Counted from the stretch's first letter, positions 1 to 12,050 are shown. The stretch: DNA of 64,000 nucleotides from Methanobrevibacter olleyae (GCA_015063035.1 SUTG01000002.1:42096-106095), one strand, 5' to 3'. Numbers and translations are program-made. The notes: generated from the letters alone by a model not told the origin.

Positions 1-2
1 AG

Positions 3-362
3 ATAAAGAACCAATACTCAAACATAAATGAAAAATTATTCGAAAAGCTATTTAATATTTTAGAAGTAAATCTGAACAATGCGGAAAGGGCTTGTCAAAA
101 TTACTATCGCTTCGATACATTTACAGCCCATGACATGTTTGTATCAAATTTGTTTGCAACCCTGGAAGGGGAATTCGAAGCGAGGGAACTGATTAATTTC
201 TACTTAAAACATGTCTTCTTTAAAGGAATAGACATTGGAATATTGAATGGGAAAATGTTTTTTGTATATGATATCCAAGAGGGATTCTTGAATTACTATA
301 AAATACAAAACATGAGCCTTGAAGAAAAAAGCAGATATTTGATTAAAGAATTGTTTGATTAA
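3..362 (+). CDS. C-terminal part of an unrecognised protein, cut by the window start
   Basis: The frame is open from base 3 without a stop, so the ATG at 135 is probably internal and the gene begins before the window. The visible 119 residues are rich in aromatic and charged residues and look like a soluble helical protein. There is no signal peptide, membrane segment or metal-binding motif, and I do not recognise a family. It is followed by a convergent gene (the M48 protease). Confidence 0.6.
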   Translation: MKNQYSNINEKLFEKLFNILEVNLNNAERACQNYYRFDTFTAHDMFVSNLFATLEGEFEARELINFYLKHVFFKGIDIGILNGKMFFVYDIQEGFLNYYKIQNMSLEEKSRYLIKELFD

Positions 363-428
363 GTTTTATAAGAACTTAATCAAAAAAGATAAAAGTTAAA
401 AAAATAAACTTTTTAAATTAAATAAAAA

Positions 429-1370
429 TTACTGTATCTTCTGACCGCAATTGGTACAGAAATTGTCACCAGGGTCAATTTGAGTTCCACATTTCGGACA
501 TGCATTAGCTTTTGAAGCTTGAGGGGTAGCAGGATTCGCTTTACCATACTCTGCAGTTGGTTTAGCATCACCAATTACAGGACCCTTAGTGAAATCTTTA
601 TCACTTTCGATTTCAGCAATTAAAGCTTTCATGTTTGCAATTCTTTTTTCATCAGATGGGTGTGTTGAGAAGAATTCAAAATTGTTTCCTCCTCTTTGAC
701 TCATGTTTTCCCAAAATGCAGGAATTTGATTGATGTCATATCCTGCCCAGTGGATAATCAACATGCCTAACCTATCTGCTTCCAGTTCCTGATCTCTTCC
801 GAATGGCTTTACAAATAAGAAGTCAGACCCAATGTTTGCAGCATTAATGGATGCTCTTGTAATGTCCCCTATTGCACCCATACCAAAGATATCTAAAAGA
901 AAACTTCCAAAGTAACCTGCAGTTGCAATGGTATTTTTAGCGCTTTCAACACTTGCACGTGTCCTTGAATGGTCAAGCAATGCATGTGCCATTTCGTGAC
1001 CTAAAATGAAAGCTATTCTCTCTTCGGTATTTGCAATGGAAAGAATGCCTGAAAACATCACTATCTTTCCACCAGGCATACAAAAAGCATTTACTGTTTT
1101 ATCAGCCAATAAATGCACATCCCAATCATAATAGTCTTGAATGTAGTCCATTCTTCCGATTCTTGTTAAATATGCTTCCACTGCCTTAATCAATCTTACA
1201 GCAACAGCCCTAACCAATTGACCTTCAGGGGCATTGTCTAGAACTTGAGCCTGTTGGACCATACCATAATACTGCTTGTAGGAATCCTCTAAAAACTTAT
1301 CATCATTCACTATATCAAAATGACTTTTGCCAGTGAATGGATTTAAACTGCTTCTTTGATCTTTTGCCAT
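429..1370 (-). CDS. M48 family zinc metallopeptidase with C-terminal zinc ribbon
   Basis: This is a 313-residue protein with the gluzincin motif HEMAH at residues 125-129 and a downstream ELEAD motif (Glu about 197) as the third zinc ligand, as in M48 (HtpX/Oma1/YcaL-like) proteases. It lacks the membrane segments of HtpX, so it is probably soluble or loosely attached. Residues 291-308 carry CPKC...CTNC, a small zinc ribbon common at the ends of archaeal proteins. A short region rich in Pro, Ala and Thr links the two. The start ATG follows GGTGATAAG. Function is inferred as protein quality control; the substrate is unknown. Confidence 0.88.
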   Translation of the reverse strand: MAKDQRSSLNPFTGKSHFDIVNDDKFLEDSYKQYYGMVQQAQVLDNAPEGQLVRAVAVRLIKAVEAYLTRIGRMDYIQDYYDWDVHLLADKTVNAFCMPGGKIVMFSGILSIANTEERIAFILGHEMAHALLDHSRTRASVESAKNTIATAGYFGSFLLDIFGMGAIGDITRASINAANIGSDFLFVKPFGRDQELEADRLGMLIIHWAGYDINQIPAFWENMSQRGGNNFEFFSTHPSDEKRIANMKALIAEIESDKDFTKGPVIGDAKPTAEYGKANPATPQASKANACPKCGTQIDPGDNFCTNCGQKIQ

Positions 1371-1440
1371 CTTATCACCAAAAACAATTAATCGCTTTAT
1401 GATATCATATATTGTTCATCAATAAAAATAATTTACATTT

Positions 1441-1600
1441 GATTGGAAATTTGTTTTAATAATTGGAAATTTATTCTATTGATTTAAAATTTGTTTTAAT
1501 AATTGTAAATTTATTCTATTGATTGGAAATTTGTTTTAATAATGGAAATTTATTTTATTAATTGTAAATTTATTTTATTGATTGAAATTTATTTTAATAA
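1441..1600. repeat. Tandem repeat, 40-bp unit, four copies
   Basis: Copies start at about 1441, 1481, 1521 and 1560. Each is itself two related 20-mers of the form GATTGGAAATTTGTTTTAAT and AATTGGAAATTTATTCTATT, so the block can also be read as eight degenerate 20-mers. It fills the gap between the thioesterase stop and the start of the M48 gene. Confidence 0.9.
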
Positions 1601-1602
1601 AA

Positions 1603-2001
1603 TTACATTTTATATCCAGTTCCAACAAAGTGGGCAATTTCCCTTCCAGTGTCATCTGTAATGTCAACATTTATGACTGAGGTTGTCCTCCCATCTTTAC
1701 GGACTGTAGCCTTTGCTATAAGCTTTTCCCCTTTTGCTCCACTTAAATAGTTTATGCTTACCTGAAGACCTACTGTCAGCTTATGCAGTTGATTGGACAT
1801 TACTGCAAAGGCAAAATCACCTAGAGTGAATATTGCTCCACCCATTACAGCACCGAACCCATTTCTGAAATCATCCTTGATCTCTACACTGCAAATGCAA
1901 TAATCCTCTCCAAGCTCATCTAACTGAATACCCAATTTAGCTGCAAATTTATCTCCATTGAAAAACTCTCTTGCTTCCTCTATTGATTCAAATGTTGTCA
2001 A
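1603..2001 (-). CDS. PaaI-type hotdog-fold thioesterase
   Basis: A 132-residue single hotdog domain. The stretch FRNGFGAVMGGAIFTLGDFA matches the region of PaaI/YdiI-like acyl-CoA thioesterases where a Gly-Gly turn leads into the central helix. The start codon is a TTG placed just after GGTGAT. It probably hydrolyses an acyl- or aryl-CoA; the natural substrate cannot be read from sequence. It stands alone, with the 40-bp repeat block directly behind its stop. Confidence 0.8.
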   Translation of the reverse strand: MTTFESIEEAREFFNGDKFAAKLGIQLDELGEDYCICSVEIKDDFRNGFGAVMGGAIFTLGDFAFAVMSNQLHKLTVGLQVSINYLSGAKGEKLIAKATVRKDGRTTSVINVDITDDTGREIAHFVGTGYKM

Positions 2002-2110
2002 AAAATCACCTAATTAAAACGTGCATAAAATTAATTTATAATATTATTATATTCGAAATCATTAAAAAGATTATTCTACTTAATAAGGTTTAGAAATAAT
2101 GAAAAAGAGA

Positions 2111-2689
2111 TTATTCCTCAGTTTTAACCTTTCTAATAAATTTAGCGGGAATTCCTGCAACAACGGAACATTCCTCAACATCCTTTGTCACAACTGCACC
2201 AGCTGCAATGATTGCTCCGTCTCCTATTGTGACTCCAGGCAAAATAGTCGCATTCGAACCTATCCAAACATCGTTTCCAATCCTGATTGGAGCTGCAATT
2301 AGATTAGCCCTGTTTTTTGGATTTTCATCATGATTTAATGTAGCCATTACAACATTATGACCTATCAATGCATTATCTCCAATGTAAATTCCTCCCTGAT
2401 CTTGAAATCTGCAACCAGAATTGATAAAGACATTTTTACCAAGATGTATGTTTTTTCCAAAATCGGTAGTGAATGGAGGGAAAAGCCTGAAGTCCTCACT
2501 AACTTCCTTTCCAATTAACTGTGAAAATAATTCTCTAATTTCATCAAAATCATGATATTTGCCATTAATTTCAAATGTGATTTTTTGAGCTTCCTGTGAA
2601 TAATAATTGCATGCAAAAGCCGCTTCTTCATCCATGACCAAAGCTTTACCTGCATTAAAAATTTCTAAGAGTTTTTTAAGTTCCAACAT
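2111..2689 (-). CDS. Sugar O-acetyltransferase of the Maa/LacA/NodL type
   Basis: A 192-residue left-handed beta-helix acetyltransferase. An N-terminal helical maltose/galactoside acetyltransferase domain (residues 1-60) is followed by hexapeptide repeats such as [10 protein letters not shown] and [19 protein letters not shown]. The conserved catalytic His is in the MATLNHD segment. It transfers acetyl from acetyl-CoA to a sugar or similar hydroxyl acceptor. The acceptor is unknown; a role in cell-surface glycans is possible. No clear ribosome binding site precedes the ATG. Confidence 0.87.
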   Translation of the reverse strand: MLELKKLLEIFNAGKALVMDEEAAFACNYYSQEAQKITFEINGKYHDFDEIRELFSQLIGKEVSEDFRLFPPFTTDFGKNIHLGKNVFINSGCRFQDQGGIYIGDNALIGHNVVMATLNHDENPKNRANLIAAPIRIGNDVWIGSNATILPGVTIGDGAIIAAGAVVTKDVEECSVVAGIPAKFIRKVKTEE

Positions 2690-3037
2690 AATATTAAATT
2701 GAATTTTATAAAATATAAATATTTATAGACAAGAATTTATTGTAAAAATGAAATTAAATTAGAAAAACAGCATATTTTATAGGGGGAAATATGAAATAAA
2801 AAACAATAATGCTGGTATGGAAAATAAAAAATAGATAATGAGAAACTAGAAAATAAAAAAAGAAAAGAGAAAAAATAGAAAAATGATAAAGAGATTATTT
2901 AAACATGCTCCTTTAGATTGAAATCCTATTTAAAGTCTTAAGTTTTTATGCAAAATTATTTTATTTGACTTGAGTTCACGGGATGAGTAGAATCCCAATC
3001 CAAAAGAACATGCTTAAAATAAATATGATTTTTTGAA
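2690..3037. other. Gene-free gap between acetyltransferase and adhesin-like gene
   Basis: AT-rich DNA without a convincing reading frame. A small hairpin (GGGAT, 8-base loop, ATCCC) lies at about 2978-2996, just past the stop of the adhesin-like gene, flanked by GTTC/GAAC that could lengthen it. It has no T-tract behind it, so I do not call it a terminator. The acetyltransferase promoter should lie in the first 100 bases. Confidence 0.5.
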
Positions 3038-5416
3038 TTAATCAATGAGTTTGAGTGGTATATTTTGCTCAAAATCCCATAATATATGATTATCAATCAC
3101 ATTCCCATCTACAACACTATAATCAGCTAATGGAGCGTCAACACTTGAAACTGATGCAGTGTCAGATACTGATGCAGTATCAGATACTGCCTCACCAGCT
3201 GAAGCCATTGATAAATGACCTCCTAAAACACCACCAGTAACACCAGCAACAACAGATCCACCAATCACAATCAAAGCAGTCTTTACCCTATCATAATTTG
3301 CATCATAATGGTTAGCAACAATATAAGCAGTTCCTGCTGAACCTACAGCTGCTCCTACAGCTGCTCCTACAGCAGCACCTACTACAGGGTTAGCAGTGAC
3401 AACACCAGTAACAAAACCTGCAACAAAACTTACACCAATACACAAAGCACCAGTAATAACAGTATTGGTAGTAGACATACTTTTAACAAAGGTAACAGGA
3501 CCGGTAGTGCCATTTAAAGCTACACCGTTGAGGATGACTTTTCCGTTGTCTCCAACACAGACATCATTGCCTTCACCGTAAGCTTTATTGTTTGCGAATA
3601 AACAGTTTTCCAATATTAAGGTTCCTTGGTTGAATATAGCTCCGCCGTTTTTAGCGTAGTTGTTTTCGAAAGAACAGTTGTTACAAATTACAACACCTAA
3701 GTTAAGCATTGCAGCACCCCAATCTCTATCAAAAGTGTAATCCATACGATTATCCTTAAATAAGACATTGTCGAATATGCATTGCCCTGCCATATTTTCA
3801 ATTGCAGTGTTGAATCCGGAAACTGTTAAGTTATTAGCGCAGAAAATAACATTATTGGTAAGACTTACCCATTTGTTTTCATCATCATCCTTGGATGTGG
3901 TCTTGATATGTGATCCATGACCATCAATATTAATTGCATCAAATCCGAGATTGGAAGCCATAATTGTTTCGCCGTTATCAATAGTCATTCCATCTGCAAG
4001 AACAATGTTTAATAATTTGGTTTTGATGTAAGAAGGATTACCTGAATCAGCTTTTTCCATCATATAACCCATAACAGACTCGAAACAGTCACTAGTGGTT
4101 TTGATTGCAGAGGAGTAACTGTTGCTGTCATTTACATATACGTTTTTGATAAGGCTGTAGTCCAATTGATAGTTAAAGTTTTTAGTTAATGCAAATACAT
4201 CTGATACTGCAGATACATTTTTGAAGTGGTAACCTTTACCAAACAATATTCCAGTGTCGGCAAAGTTTCTGAAGACATTCAATACCACATCATGTGATTC
4301 ATTATAGTAATCACAGTAGTACCAGGTATCCTTATCGAGGTAGTGAGTACCTCCTTCACCTAAAGCGTAATATAACATTCCATATAATTCAATATCTTTG
4401 TCAGCTACTTTTGATGGGTATGAATCAGCAAAAAGGCTAACATTCAAACTAGACCCTTTACCATCATAGATCTTTGAGTTTCTATCCAATATGCATTTTT
4501 GAATTATTGCATTTTTTTGACAGTTTTCGAGATATATTGCATCCTGGGTTAATCCAGAAGAACAGTTATCGAAACGGCAGCTGCTGATTATGTTACGGAA
4601 CCCTTCCATATATATAGCTCCACCGAAAGATTTTGCTTCAACATTGGAAAAGCTGCACCTATTAATTTTACCGTAATTACCGGTCCAGAAGATTGAACCA
4701 CCGTTTACAGCTTTGGTTGCTATGAATTTACATCCGTTAATTTCATCATGATTTCCGTTCACTACAACTGGGCTGTAACCATAGTTACTGACTTTTACAT
4801 GACTACTAGATGGTAGATGAAGTAAAAGTTCACTGTTACTTAACTCATAATCCGGATTGGTAAAAACAAGATTATTGATCTTTACACCATCAGCAGTGAT
4901 CTTGAAGATTCTGGAATCCCCTTTGTAGCCGATAATCTTATGGCCGTTACCATTTATGGTAACGTTCTCTTTGTCTAAAGTGAGGAAATGGTAATTTTTG
5001 GAATCCAAATTATAATCTTTAGTTAATTTGACAACTGAACCTGGAGTTAAATTTCCAAGGTCCTTAACGAAATCCTCATAAGTACCAGGAGTTTTAACTG
5101 CTCTTTTGTTAGATAAAGCCTTTTTAGAAGTCTTGTGAATATTATTGTCCTTAACTTCATCCAAAGTATTTTTAGAGGTCTTGTGAACATTGTTGTCCTT
5201 GACTTCATCTAAAGCATCATTTAATTCAACAGCACTTGCTTCATCATCAATAGCGCTAATTTCAACGTTATTGATTTCAAAATCAACAGAATTTTCATAT
5301 ACATTTGATGCGTCGTTAATGTCGCTTGCAGCACATACACAAGACATGCTTAAGACAACACATAAAGCAAGCATCAATAATAAAATTGGTTTAAAAATAT
5401 TTTTTTCAATTTTCAT
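3038..5416 (-). CDS. Adhesin-like surface protein with beta-helix repeats and C-terminal glycine-zipper segments
   Basis: A 792-residue secreted protein. The preferred start is the ATG at 5416, seven bases after GGATG; the upstream in-frame ATG lies inside that ribosome binding site. A signal peptide (about residues 1-32) ends near CVCAASD. It is followed by two copies of a 16-residue repeat beginning LDEVKDNN. Residues about 120-650 contain right-handed beta-helix repeats of the pectate-lyase/polymorphic-membrane-protein type (for example NCSFENNYAKNGGAIFNQGT), the hallmark of methanogen adhesin-like proteins. The C-terminus is unusual: hydrophobic Gly/Ala segments (about 650-735) including GAAVGAAVGAAVGSAG, then a Ser/Thr/Asp stretch with an SDTASV repeat. 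Cell attachment is inferred. Confidence 0.85.
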   Translation of the reverse strand: MKIEKNIFKPILLLMLALCVVLSMSCVCAASDINDASNVYENSVDFEINNVEISAIDDEASAVELNDALDEVKDNNVHKTSKNTLDEVKDNNIHKTSKKALSNKRAVKTPGTYEDFVKDLGNLTPGSVVKLTKDYNLDSKNYHFLTLDKENVTINGNGHKIIGYKGDSRIFKITADGVKINNLVFTNPDYELSNSELLLHLPSSSHVKVSNYGYSPVVVNGNHDEINGCKFIATKAVNGGSIFWTGNYGKINRCSFSNVEAKSFGGAIYMEGFRNIISSCRFDNCSSGLTQDAIYLENCQKNAIIQKCILDRNSKIYDGKGSSLNVSLFADSYPSKVADKDIELYGMLYYALGEGGTHYLDKDTWYYCDYYNESHDVVLNVFRNFADTGILFGKGYHFKNVSAVSDVFALTKNFNYQLDYSLIKNVYVNDSNSYSSAIKTTSDCFESVMGYMMEKADSGNPSYIKTKLLNIVLADGMTIDNGETIMASNLGFDAINIDGHGSHIKTTSKDDDENKWVSLTNNVIFCANNLTVSGFNTAIENMAGQCIFDNVLFKDNRMDYTFDRDWGAAMLNLGVVICNNCSFENNYAKNGGAIFNQGTLILENCLFANNKAYGEGNDVCVGDNGKVILNGVALNGTTGPVTFVKSMSTTNTVITGALCIGVSFVAGFVTGVVTANPVVGAAVGAAVGAAVGSAGTAYIVANHYDANYDRVKTALIVIGGSVVAGVTGGVLGGHLSMASAGEAVSDTASVSDTASVSSVDAPLADYSVVDGNVIDNHILWDFEQNIPLKLID

Positions 5417-5832
5417 AGATTTCATCCCATAAAATCATAATAATTTTGCATTTTGATAGTAGTATTATGTATTGAAACATATATAAAGATAATCGAATGC
5501 AAGTGCTTACTTACATCGTATAAACCAATAATTATGCTTAATTTAGAATATAAAGGATAAAAAATACGAATTAATTAAAATAAATAAATATTTCCAATTA
5601 AAAATGTGAAAAACAACATTTAAGGAGAATAAAAAATAGGATTTTTCAGGCAAAAAATAAAATTTATAAAATATTAAAATTAATAAAATAAAAAATTAAA
5701 GAATATGAAAAATAAAAGAATAAAGAAATGAAAGAATAAAAAATAAAAGAATATAAAGAATAGAAGAATATAAAAAATAAAAGAATAAAAAAATTTTAAA
5801 AAAAAAGAAAAAATAAGAAAAGTATAGAAGAC
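5417..5832. other. Intergenic region holding the adhesin promoter and AT-repeat DNA
   Basis: On the minus strand a TATA-like box, CTTTATATATG, lies at about 5478-5488, some 65 bases before the adhesin start. The rest (5640-5830) is low-complexity DNA built from GAATA/AAATAAAAGAATA units behind the gdhA stop. I see no gene in it. Confidence 0.5.
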
Positions 5833-8114
<2,282 letters not shown>

Positions 8115-8666
8115 ATGAGAATTTTAATATCAAACCTTAAGGGAAAAGAACTCTTAGACATAGCTATGAAAAACAGGATTGAAAAATTGATATCAATATA
8201 TACAAACTATAACGAAACCAGCTTGCTTGATCAGTACATGGTGAAGGAAAACATTAAAATCAGCACAACAAGCGCTATTGAAGCTTCAAAGCAATTAAGT
8301 TATATAATCAGAAATGCAAAGGAAGATGGAAATGAAATCTTTGTTGCAACTGACGGGAACTTCATAGGATCCCTCTTAAACTTCGTTGCAAATAAGGAAT
8401 GTGCAGACCACATTTACTATTGCTTCAATGACCAAGCCATACAAATGCCAAAATTAAGCATAAACCTATCCAAAACAAAAATGAAAATCTTAAAAACCCT
8501 TGAAGAGTCAGAGCAAACCGCAATCCTAATTGGAAAGAATGTTGGAATTTCAAGAGCTATGGTCTACAAACATATCAATAGCTTAATGGAAGACGGTTTG
8601 GTGGGACAAACAAAACAGTACGAAAAATATTACCTTACAAATGCAGGAAAGATGGTAATTATTTAA
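8115..8666 (+). CDS. Orphan transcriptional regulator: possible CARF-like sensor plus winged helix
   Basis: 183 residues. The C-terminal third (about residues 115-183) is a MarR/ArsR-like winged helix: LSKTKMKILKTLEE, then a recognition helix in NVGISRAMVYKHINSLMEDG and a wing in QYEKYYLTNAG. The N-terminal part starts MRILISNLKGKELLDIAM and contains GNEIFVATDGNFIGSLLNFV. That pattern of a beta strand followed by a helix after a Gly-rich turn resembles CARF/Csa3-type domains, but weakly. No CRISPR or cas genes are in the window. It probably regulates itself or gdhA across the long shared upstream region. The start follows GAGGGAAACAT. Confidence 0.7.
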   Translation: MRILISNLKGKELLDIAMKNRIEKLISIYTNYNETSLLDQYMVKENIKISTTSAIEASKQLSYIIRNAKEDGNEIFVATDGNFIGSLLNFVANKECADHIYYCFNDQAIQMPKLSINLSKTKMKILKTLEESEQTAILIGKNVGISRAMVYKHINSLMEDGLVGQTKQYEKYYLTNAGKMVII

Positions 8667-8922
8667 AAATTCAAATTTCAGATTTAAAAAAAAATAATGG
8701 CCAATGAAAAAATATGCCCATAGAAAAATTTACTTATAGAAAATATCCCATAGAAAAATAACCCCTAGAAAAAATAGAAAATTACAATCCATATAAATCC
8801 AATAAAAAAAAGAAAATGTTAAAATGTGAAATCAAAGATGAATTTACATTTTTTAAAATTTTTAATTTAATTTTAATTTGATATAACTAATTAATATTCG
8901 CCTGAAACTAATTTTAAATTAA

Positions 8923-9564
8923 TTAAGCTTCTGCTGGCTTTCCTTTTTCAGCCCATCTTACTGTCATGGTAGTGAATGGCTGAGCAATAGCTGTCCAGAT
9001 TAAACTGAGTAACCAATGAGTGATAATCATTATTAGAATATCAACAACTGAGTAAACTCCAATAAATGCTAATCCAATGAATACGAAGTTATCTATAAAT
9101 TCACTGAAAGCAAGAACCAATAAGTTTATTCCAGAGGCATAAGCCTTACCTTCGTTTACAATTGTAGTCAATCTTGCATTTACCAAGTTACCAATCAAGT
9201 AACTAATGTAGGAAGCTACAAGAATTCTTGGGGTTTGGGTAAATACAAAGGATAATGCTGCATCACCAGTGAAGAAATCTGGGGATGGCAAGAATAATAT
9301 TAAAGTAGTCATAAATACGAATAATACGTCAGCAGCAATTCCTAATACAAGGGTTCTTTGTGCAACTTTTTCACCGTATACATCAGCAATTACGTTAGTT
9401 AAAATATATACTAAAGGATAGATCAATACTCCAGCAGGAGTTTCCATACCTAAGAAATTAATATTGATAATCTTAACTGTAATTAAGTTTGCAATGGTAA
9501 AAGCCATACAGAAGAATACTGTGAGTATTACTCTTTTTTCTGTAAAGTCAAAATTTAAATCCAT
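8923..9564 (-). CDS. VUT/YhhQ family transporter, putative queuosine-precursor uptake
   Basis: 213 residues with about six membrane segments. The family signature is visible as FTIANLITVKIININFLG and PLVYILTNVIADVYGEKVAQRTL (the conserved NVIADVYG block). Characterised members (YhhQ) import 7-cyano/7-aminomethyl-7-deazaguanine for queuosine synthesis. In archaea the same precursor feeds archaeosine, so import of a deazaguanine is the best guess. No tRNA-modification gene is adjacent to support it directly. A short AT-rich spacer (8667-8922) with repeats of the form CCCATAGAAAAAT precedes it on the plus strand. Confidence 0.82.
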   Translation of the reverse strand: MDLNFDFTEKRVILTVFFCMAFTIANLITVKIININFLGMETPAGVLIYPLVYILTNVIADVYGEKVAQRTLVLGIAADVLFVFMTTLILFLPSPDFFTGDAALSFVFTQTPRILVASYISYLIGNLVNARLTTIVNEGKAYASGINLLVLAFSEFIDNFVFIGLAFIGVYSVVDILIMIITHWLLSLIWTAIAQPFTTMTVRWAEKGKPAEA

Positions 9565-9965
9565 TTAATCAATCCTTAATCAAATAAAGTTAAAATAATA
9601 GATTAAAATATTTAAGTTAATGAAATATTAATTTAAAAAGAAGATTTTTAAAAAATAAGATATTTCATACAACATATTAAATATTTAACTTAATCTAATA
9701 TAAATATTTAGTATTGCTTAACAATCTAATTTAATTCATATATAATCAATTATACAGCTTTTCATTAAAGCAGTGAAATTTCATGAATCTAAGAAAATTT
9801 TATATAATTCATAAACATATTAATTAATAGAATTAAAAGATTTAATTAATTAAAAGAATAAATTAACTAAAAGAATTAATTAACAGAATTAAATGAATTA
9901 ATTAATTTAAGATTAATAATATTCAATTAATTTTTATCTAATTTTAAAAAATAGGGAATAAAATA
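9565..9965. other. Divergent AT-rich intergenic region
   Basis: About 400 bases between the transporter and a small basic protein. The part from about 9800 to 9960 consists mostly of TTAATTAA-like units. I see no gene, and no distinct site beyond the generic AT-rich promoter sequence. Confidence 0.4.
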
Positions 9966-10199
9966 ATGAGCTCCAAAGACAAACAAGAAAATCTAAGTCC
10001 AATTGAGGAAATCAAAAAGGAATACTTGGAAAAAATAGACTATTTTGGAAATAGAAGAAGCAAATATGCTCTTTATAAAAAGTTTTCTAAAAAATACAAC
10101 CTTAACAAGAGAGTTTTCCTTTACATTATCAATCAGGCACATGAAGATGTTGGAAGCCCAAAAAGATATGAATTGAATGGAAATAGAAATAGAAAATAA
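9966..10199 (+). CDS. Small basic hypothetical protein
   Basis: 77 residues, highly charged (many Lys/Arg/Glu), with no membrane segment or cysteine. The middle (NRRSKYALYKKFSKKYNL followed by NKRVFLYIINQAHED) could form a helix-turn-helix, which would suggest nucleic-acid binding. The ATG at 9966 is preceded by ATAGGGAATAAAATA, a usable ribosome binding site. Codon use looks like that of genuine neighbours and unlike the spurious AT-rich frames nearby. I do not recognise a family. Confidence 0.6.
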   Translation: MSSKDKQENLSPIEEIKKEYLEKIDYFGNRRSKYALYKKFSKKYNLNKRVFLYIINQAHEDVGSPKRYELNGNRNRK

Positions 10200-11150
10200 G
10201 AAATGAACTTAACTAATTTTTAAAAGATTTCATATTGAAATAAAAAATGTTTCATATCCTAAATAATATCTATTTTTTATATCCTTTAAAAATAAAACGA
10301 AAGATTTATAAGTTTCCATAACATATTATTATACGATATGTATATAATTACATATCATATTAATAAATTTATAATCTCCAATAAAAATAATTTATTAAGC
10401 AATAATATTAATATAAGAGGATATTTGGATATTATCTTTAATTGAAAAGTCCTATATAAATTACCTTAAAACTTGATATTTTGCTCAAGTAAAATATCTT
10501 ATACAAATTACCTAAATACTATAATAAAGTGCTTATTAATTTTTAAAAAGATAATGAAAAATATCCTCTTATTTTAAATTTCTTTTAAACATAAACCAAT
10601 TAATAAAATATCTTTATATGATAATTAACCATTATTTTTTTAAATTTTTAAAAAATAATATAATATTTTCATAAAAAACTAAAAAAATTTTAATTATTAG
10701 TAATGTTAAAAATAGTTCTAAAATATGAAAATATTTATAAATTAAAAAAATAAAAATAAATATAGGATTAACATCCATTGGGTAAATGAAAAATATTATA
10801 AATTCTTTATAGTAATTTTCATTAAAGAACATAGTAAAACGGAATTTTTATGATTTATATTGTAAAAATAAATTTTAAAAATTTTTAAAAGATTAGAAGC
10901 TAACAAACTAACTACTATGTTCTTTCCAATCTTTTTTTCTATTTTTTCTTTTTTTTCTTTTATTTAAATTTTTAAACACTGTTAAAACCGTTTACTGTTT
11001 TAAGAATTTTTAAACGCTCTTAAAACCATTCAAAGTTAAAAAATCAACAGAACACTCTTAAAACCATTCAAAGTTAAAAAATCAACAGAACACTCTTAAA
11101 ACCATTCAAAGTTAAAAAAAGATGAAATTAAAGCAAATCATTAAATGAAT
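10200..11150. other. 950-base region without a credible gene, with inverted repeats
   Basis: The only long frame here is a Phe/Ile-rich low-complexity reading of AT DNA, which I reject. Two exact inverted repeats are present. One is GATATGTA-N6-TACATATC at 10335-10356. The other is GATATTTT-N8-AAAATATC at 10475-10498, flanked by the direct repeat CCTATATAAATTACCT / CTTATACAAATTACCT. A tandem repeat (listed separately) closes the region before dphB's stop. Confidence 0.45.
10977..11117. repeat. Tandem repeat, 38-bp unit, about 3.7 copies
   Basis: Copies start at 10977 (diverged but exactly 38 bp long), 11015, 11053 and 11091 (partial). The conserved core is CTCTTAAAACCATTCAAAG. The block lies directly downstream of the dphB stop codon. 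Confidence 0.92.
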
Positions 11151-11948
11151 TTAAATATCATCAAGGATTTCTTTTGGAGCTCCAGCAATTTCCACCAAAT
11201 ATTCCGCTTCAACAATATGCAGTTTGGAAGGAATTACAATGCAATGAAGAGGACCGCCAAAATCAAAATCAATCAAATCCTTAATATATCCTGCCTTTAC
11301 AAGATTATCCTTTGATCCAACTCTTGCAATTCCGATTGCTAAGGTATCCTCATTAACGAGTCCTTCATGTTCAAGATTATCCTTGATTGTCATCAAATTC
11401 TCTAAACCTTCATTTACAGTCATGTACTTATCATTATGGGCTTGGATATCCAATAGAACCAATGTATGCATATCCATCTTTAAGTTCTCTTCAATAGCAA
11501 TATAAGGGGATTTGGGGAAATAATTATATTCCAAATCAGGAAATGGAATGGTTGTGACCTTACCGAACTTATATGCCTGAAGGCCAGAAATAGCTGGTGC
11601 CGAAGACAAGATGCTTGATCCATGAATTACTTCAAAATCAATATCGTTTCTTGCACATTCAACTAGAAAATCAGAGTGTGTTGTAGCTATTAATGGGTCT
11701 CCGCCAGTAATCAATGCGACATCCAAATCTTTTGATTCCCTTAAAAAGATTGACTCCTCTTCCACCTGAGTTCTGTCAAGAACAATGATCTCCTTTCCAA
11801 TAATTGATTCAATCTTCTCAAAATTGGAACCGAATAAACGTGAAGTGAAAAACTCAGCATAAACCTTATCCACTTTTTTTAATGCTTCCACACCTTTTAA
11901 GGATATGTCCTTTTCATCGAATAATCCTAAACCAACCAAATAAAACAT
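11151..11948 (-). CDS. dphB: Diphthine synthase (diphthamide biosynthesis methyltransferase)
   Basis: 265 residues, the full family length. DphB uses S-adenosylmethionine to methylate the precursor of diphthamide on a histidine of elongation factor 2, whose gene lies later in this window. It belongs to the tetrapyrrole-methylase fold: N-terminal MFYLVGLGLFDEKDISLKG, the SAM-binding GGDPLIATTHSDFLVECA, and the HGSSILSSAPAISGLQAYKFGK segment typical of DphB. The start ATG follows AGTGATTTT. It is a single-gene unit, with a GC-rich structured element about 170 bases upstream. Confidence 0.95.
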   Translation of the reverse strand: MFYLVGLGLFDEKDISLKGVEALKKVDKVYAEFFTSRLFGSNFEKIESIIGKEIIVLDRTQVEEESIFLRESKDLDVALITGGDPLIATTHSDFLVECARNDIDFEVIHGSSILSSAPAISGLQAYKFGKVTTIPFPDLEYNYFPKSPYIAIEENLKMDMHTLVLLDIQAHNDKYMTVNEGLENLMTIKDNLEHEGLVNEDTLAIGIARVGSKDNLVKAGYIKDLIDFDFGGPLHCIVIPSKLHIVEAEYLVEIAGAPKEILDDI

Positions 11949-12050
11949 AAAATCACTTAAAGAATATTAATAAAATCAATCTAAATGTACAATCAAAATA
12001 ACAAAATAAAGAGTTATAATTTTAAGTAAAAAGTAAAAATAGATTAATAA

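Noticed and set aside
2978..2996. Terminator for the adhesin-like gene
   Set aside because: The 5-bp hairpin lacks a following T-tract on the minus strand.
10632..10832. Open frame of 66 residues on the minus strand
   Set aside because: Phe/Ile-rich translation of AT-rich DNA, no ribosome binding site, composition unlike real genes.
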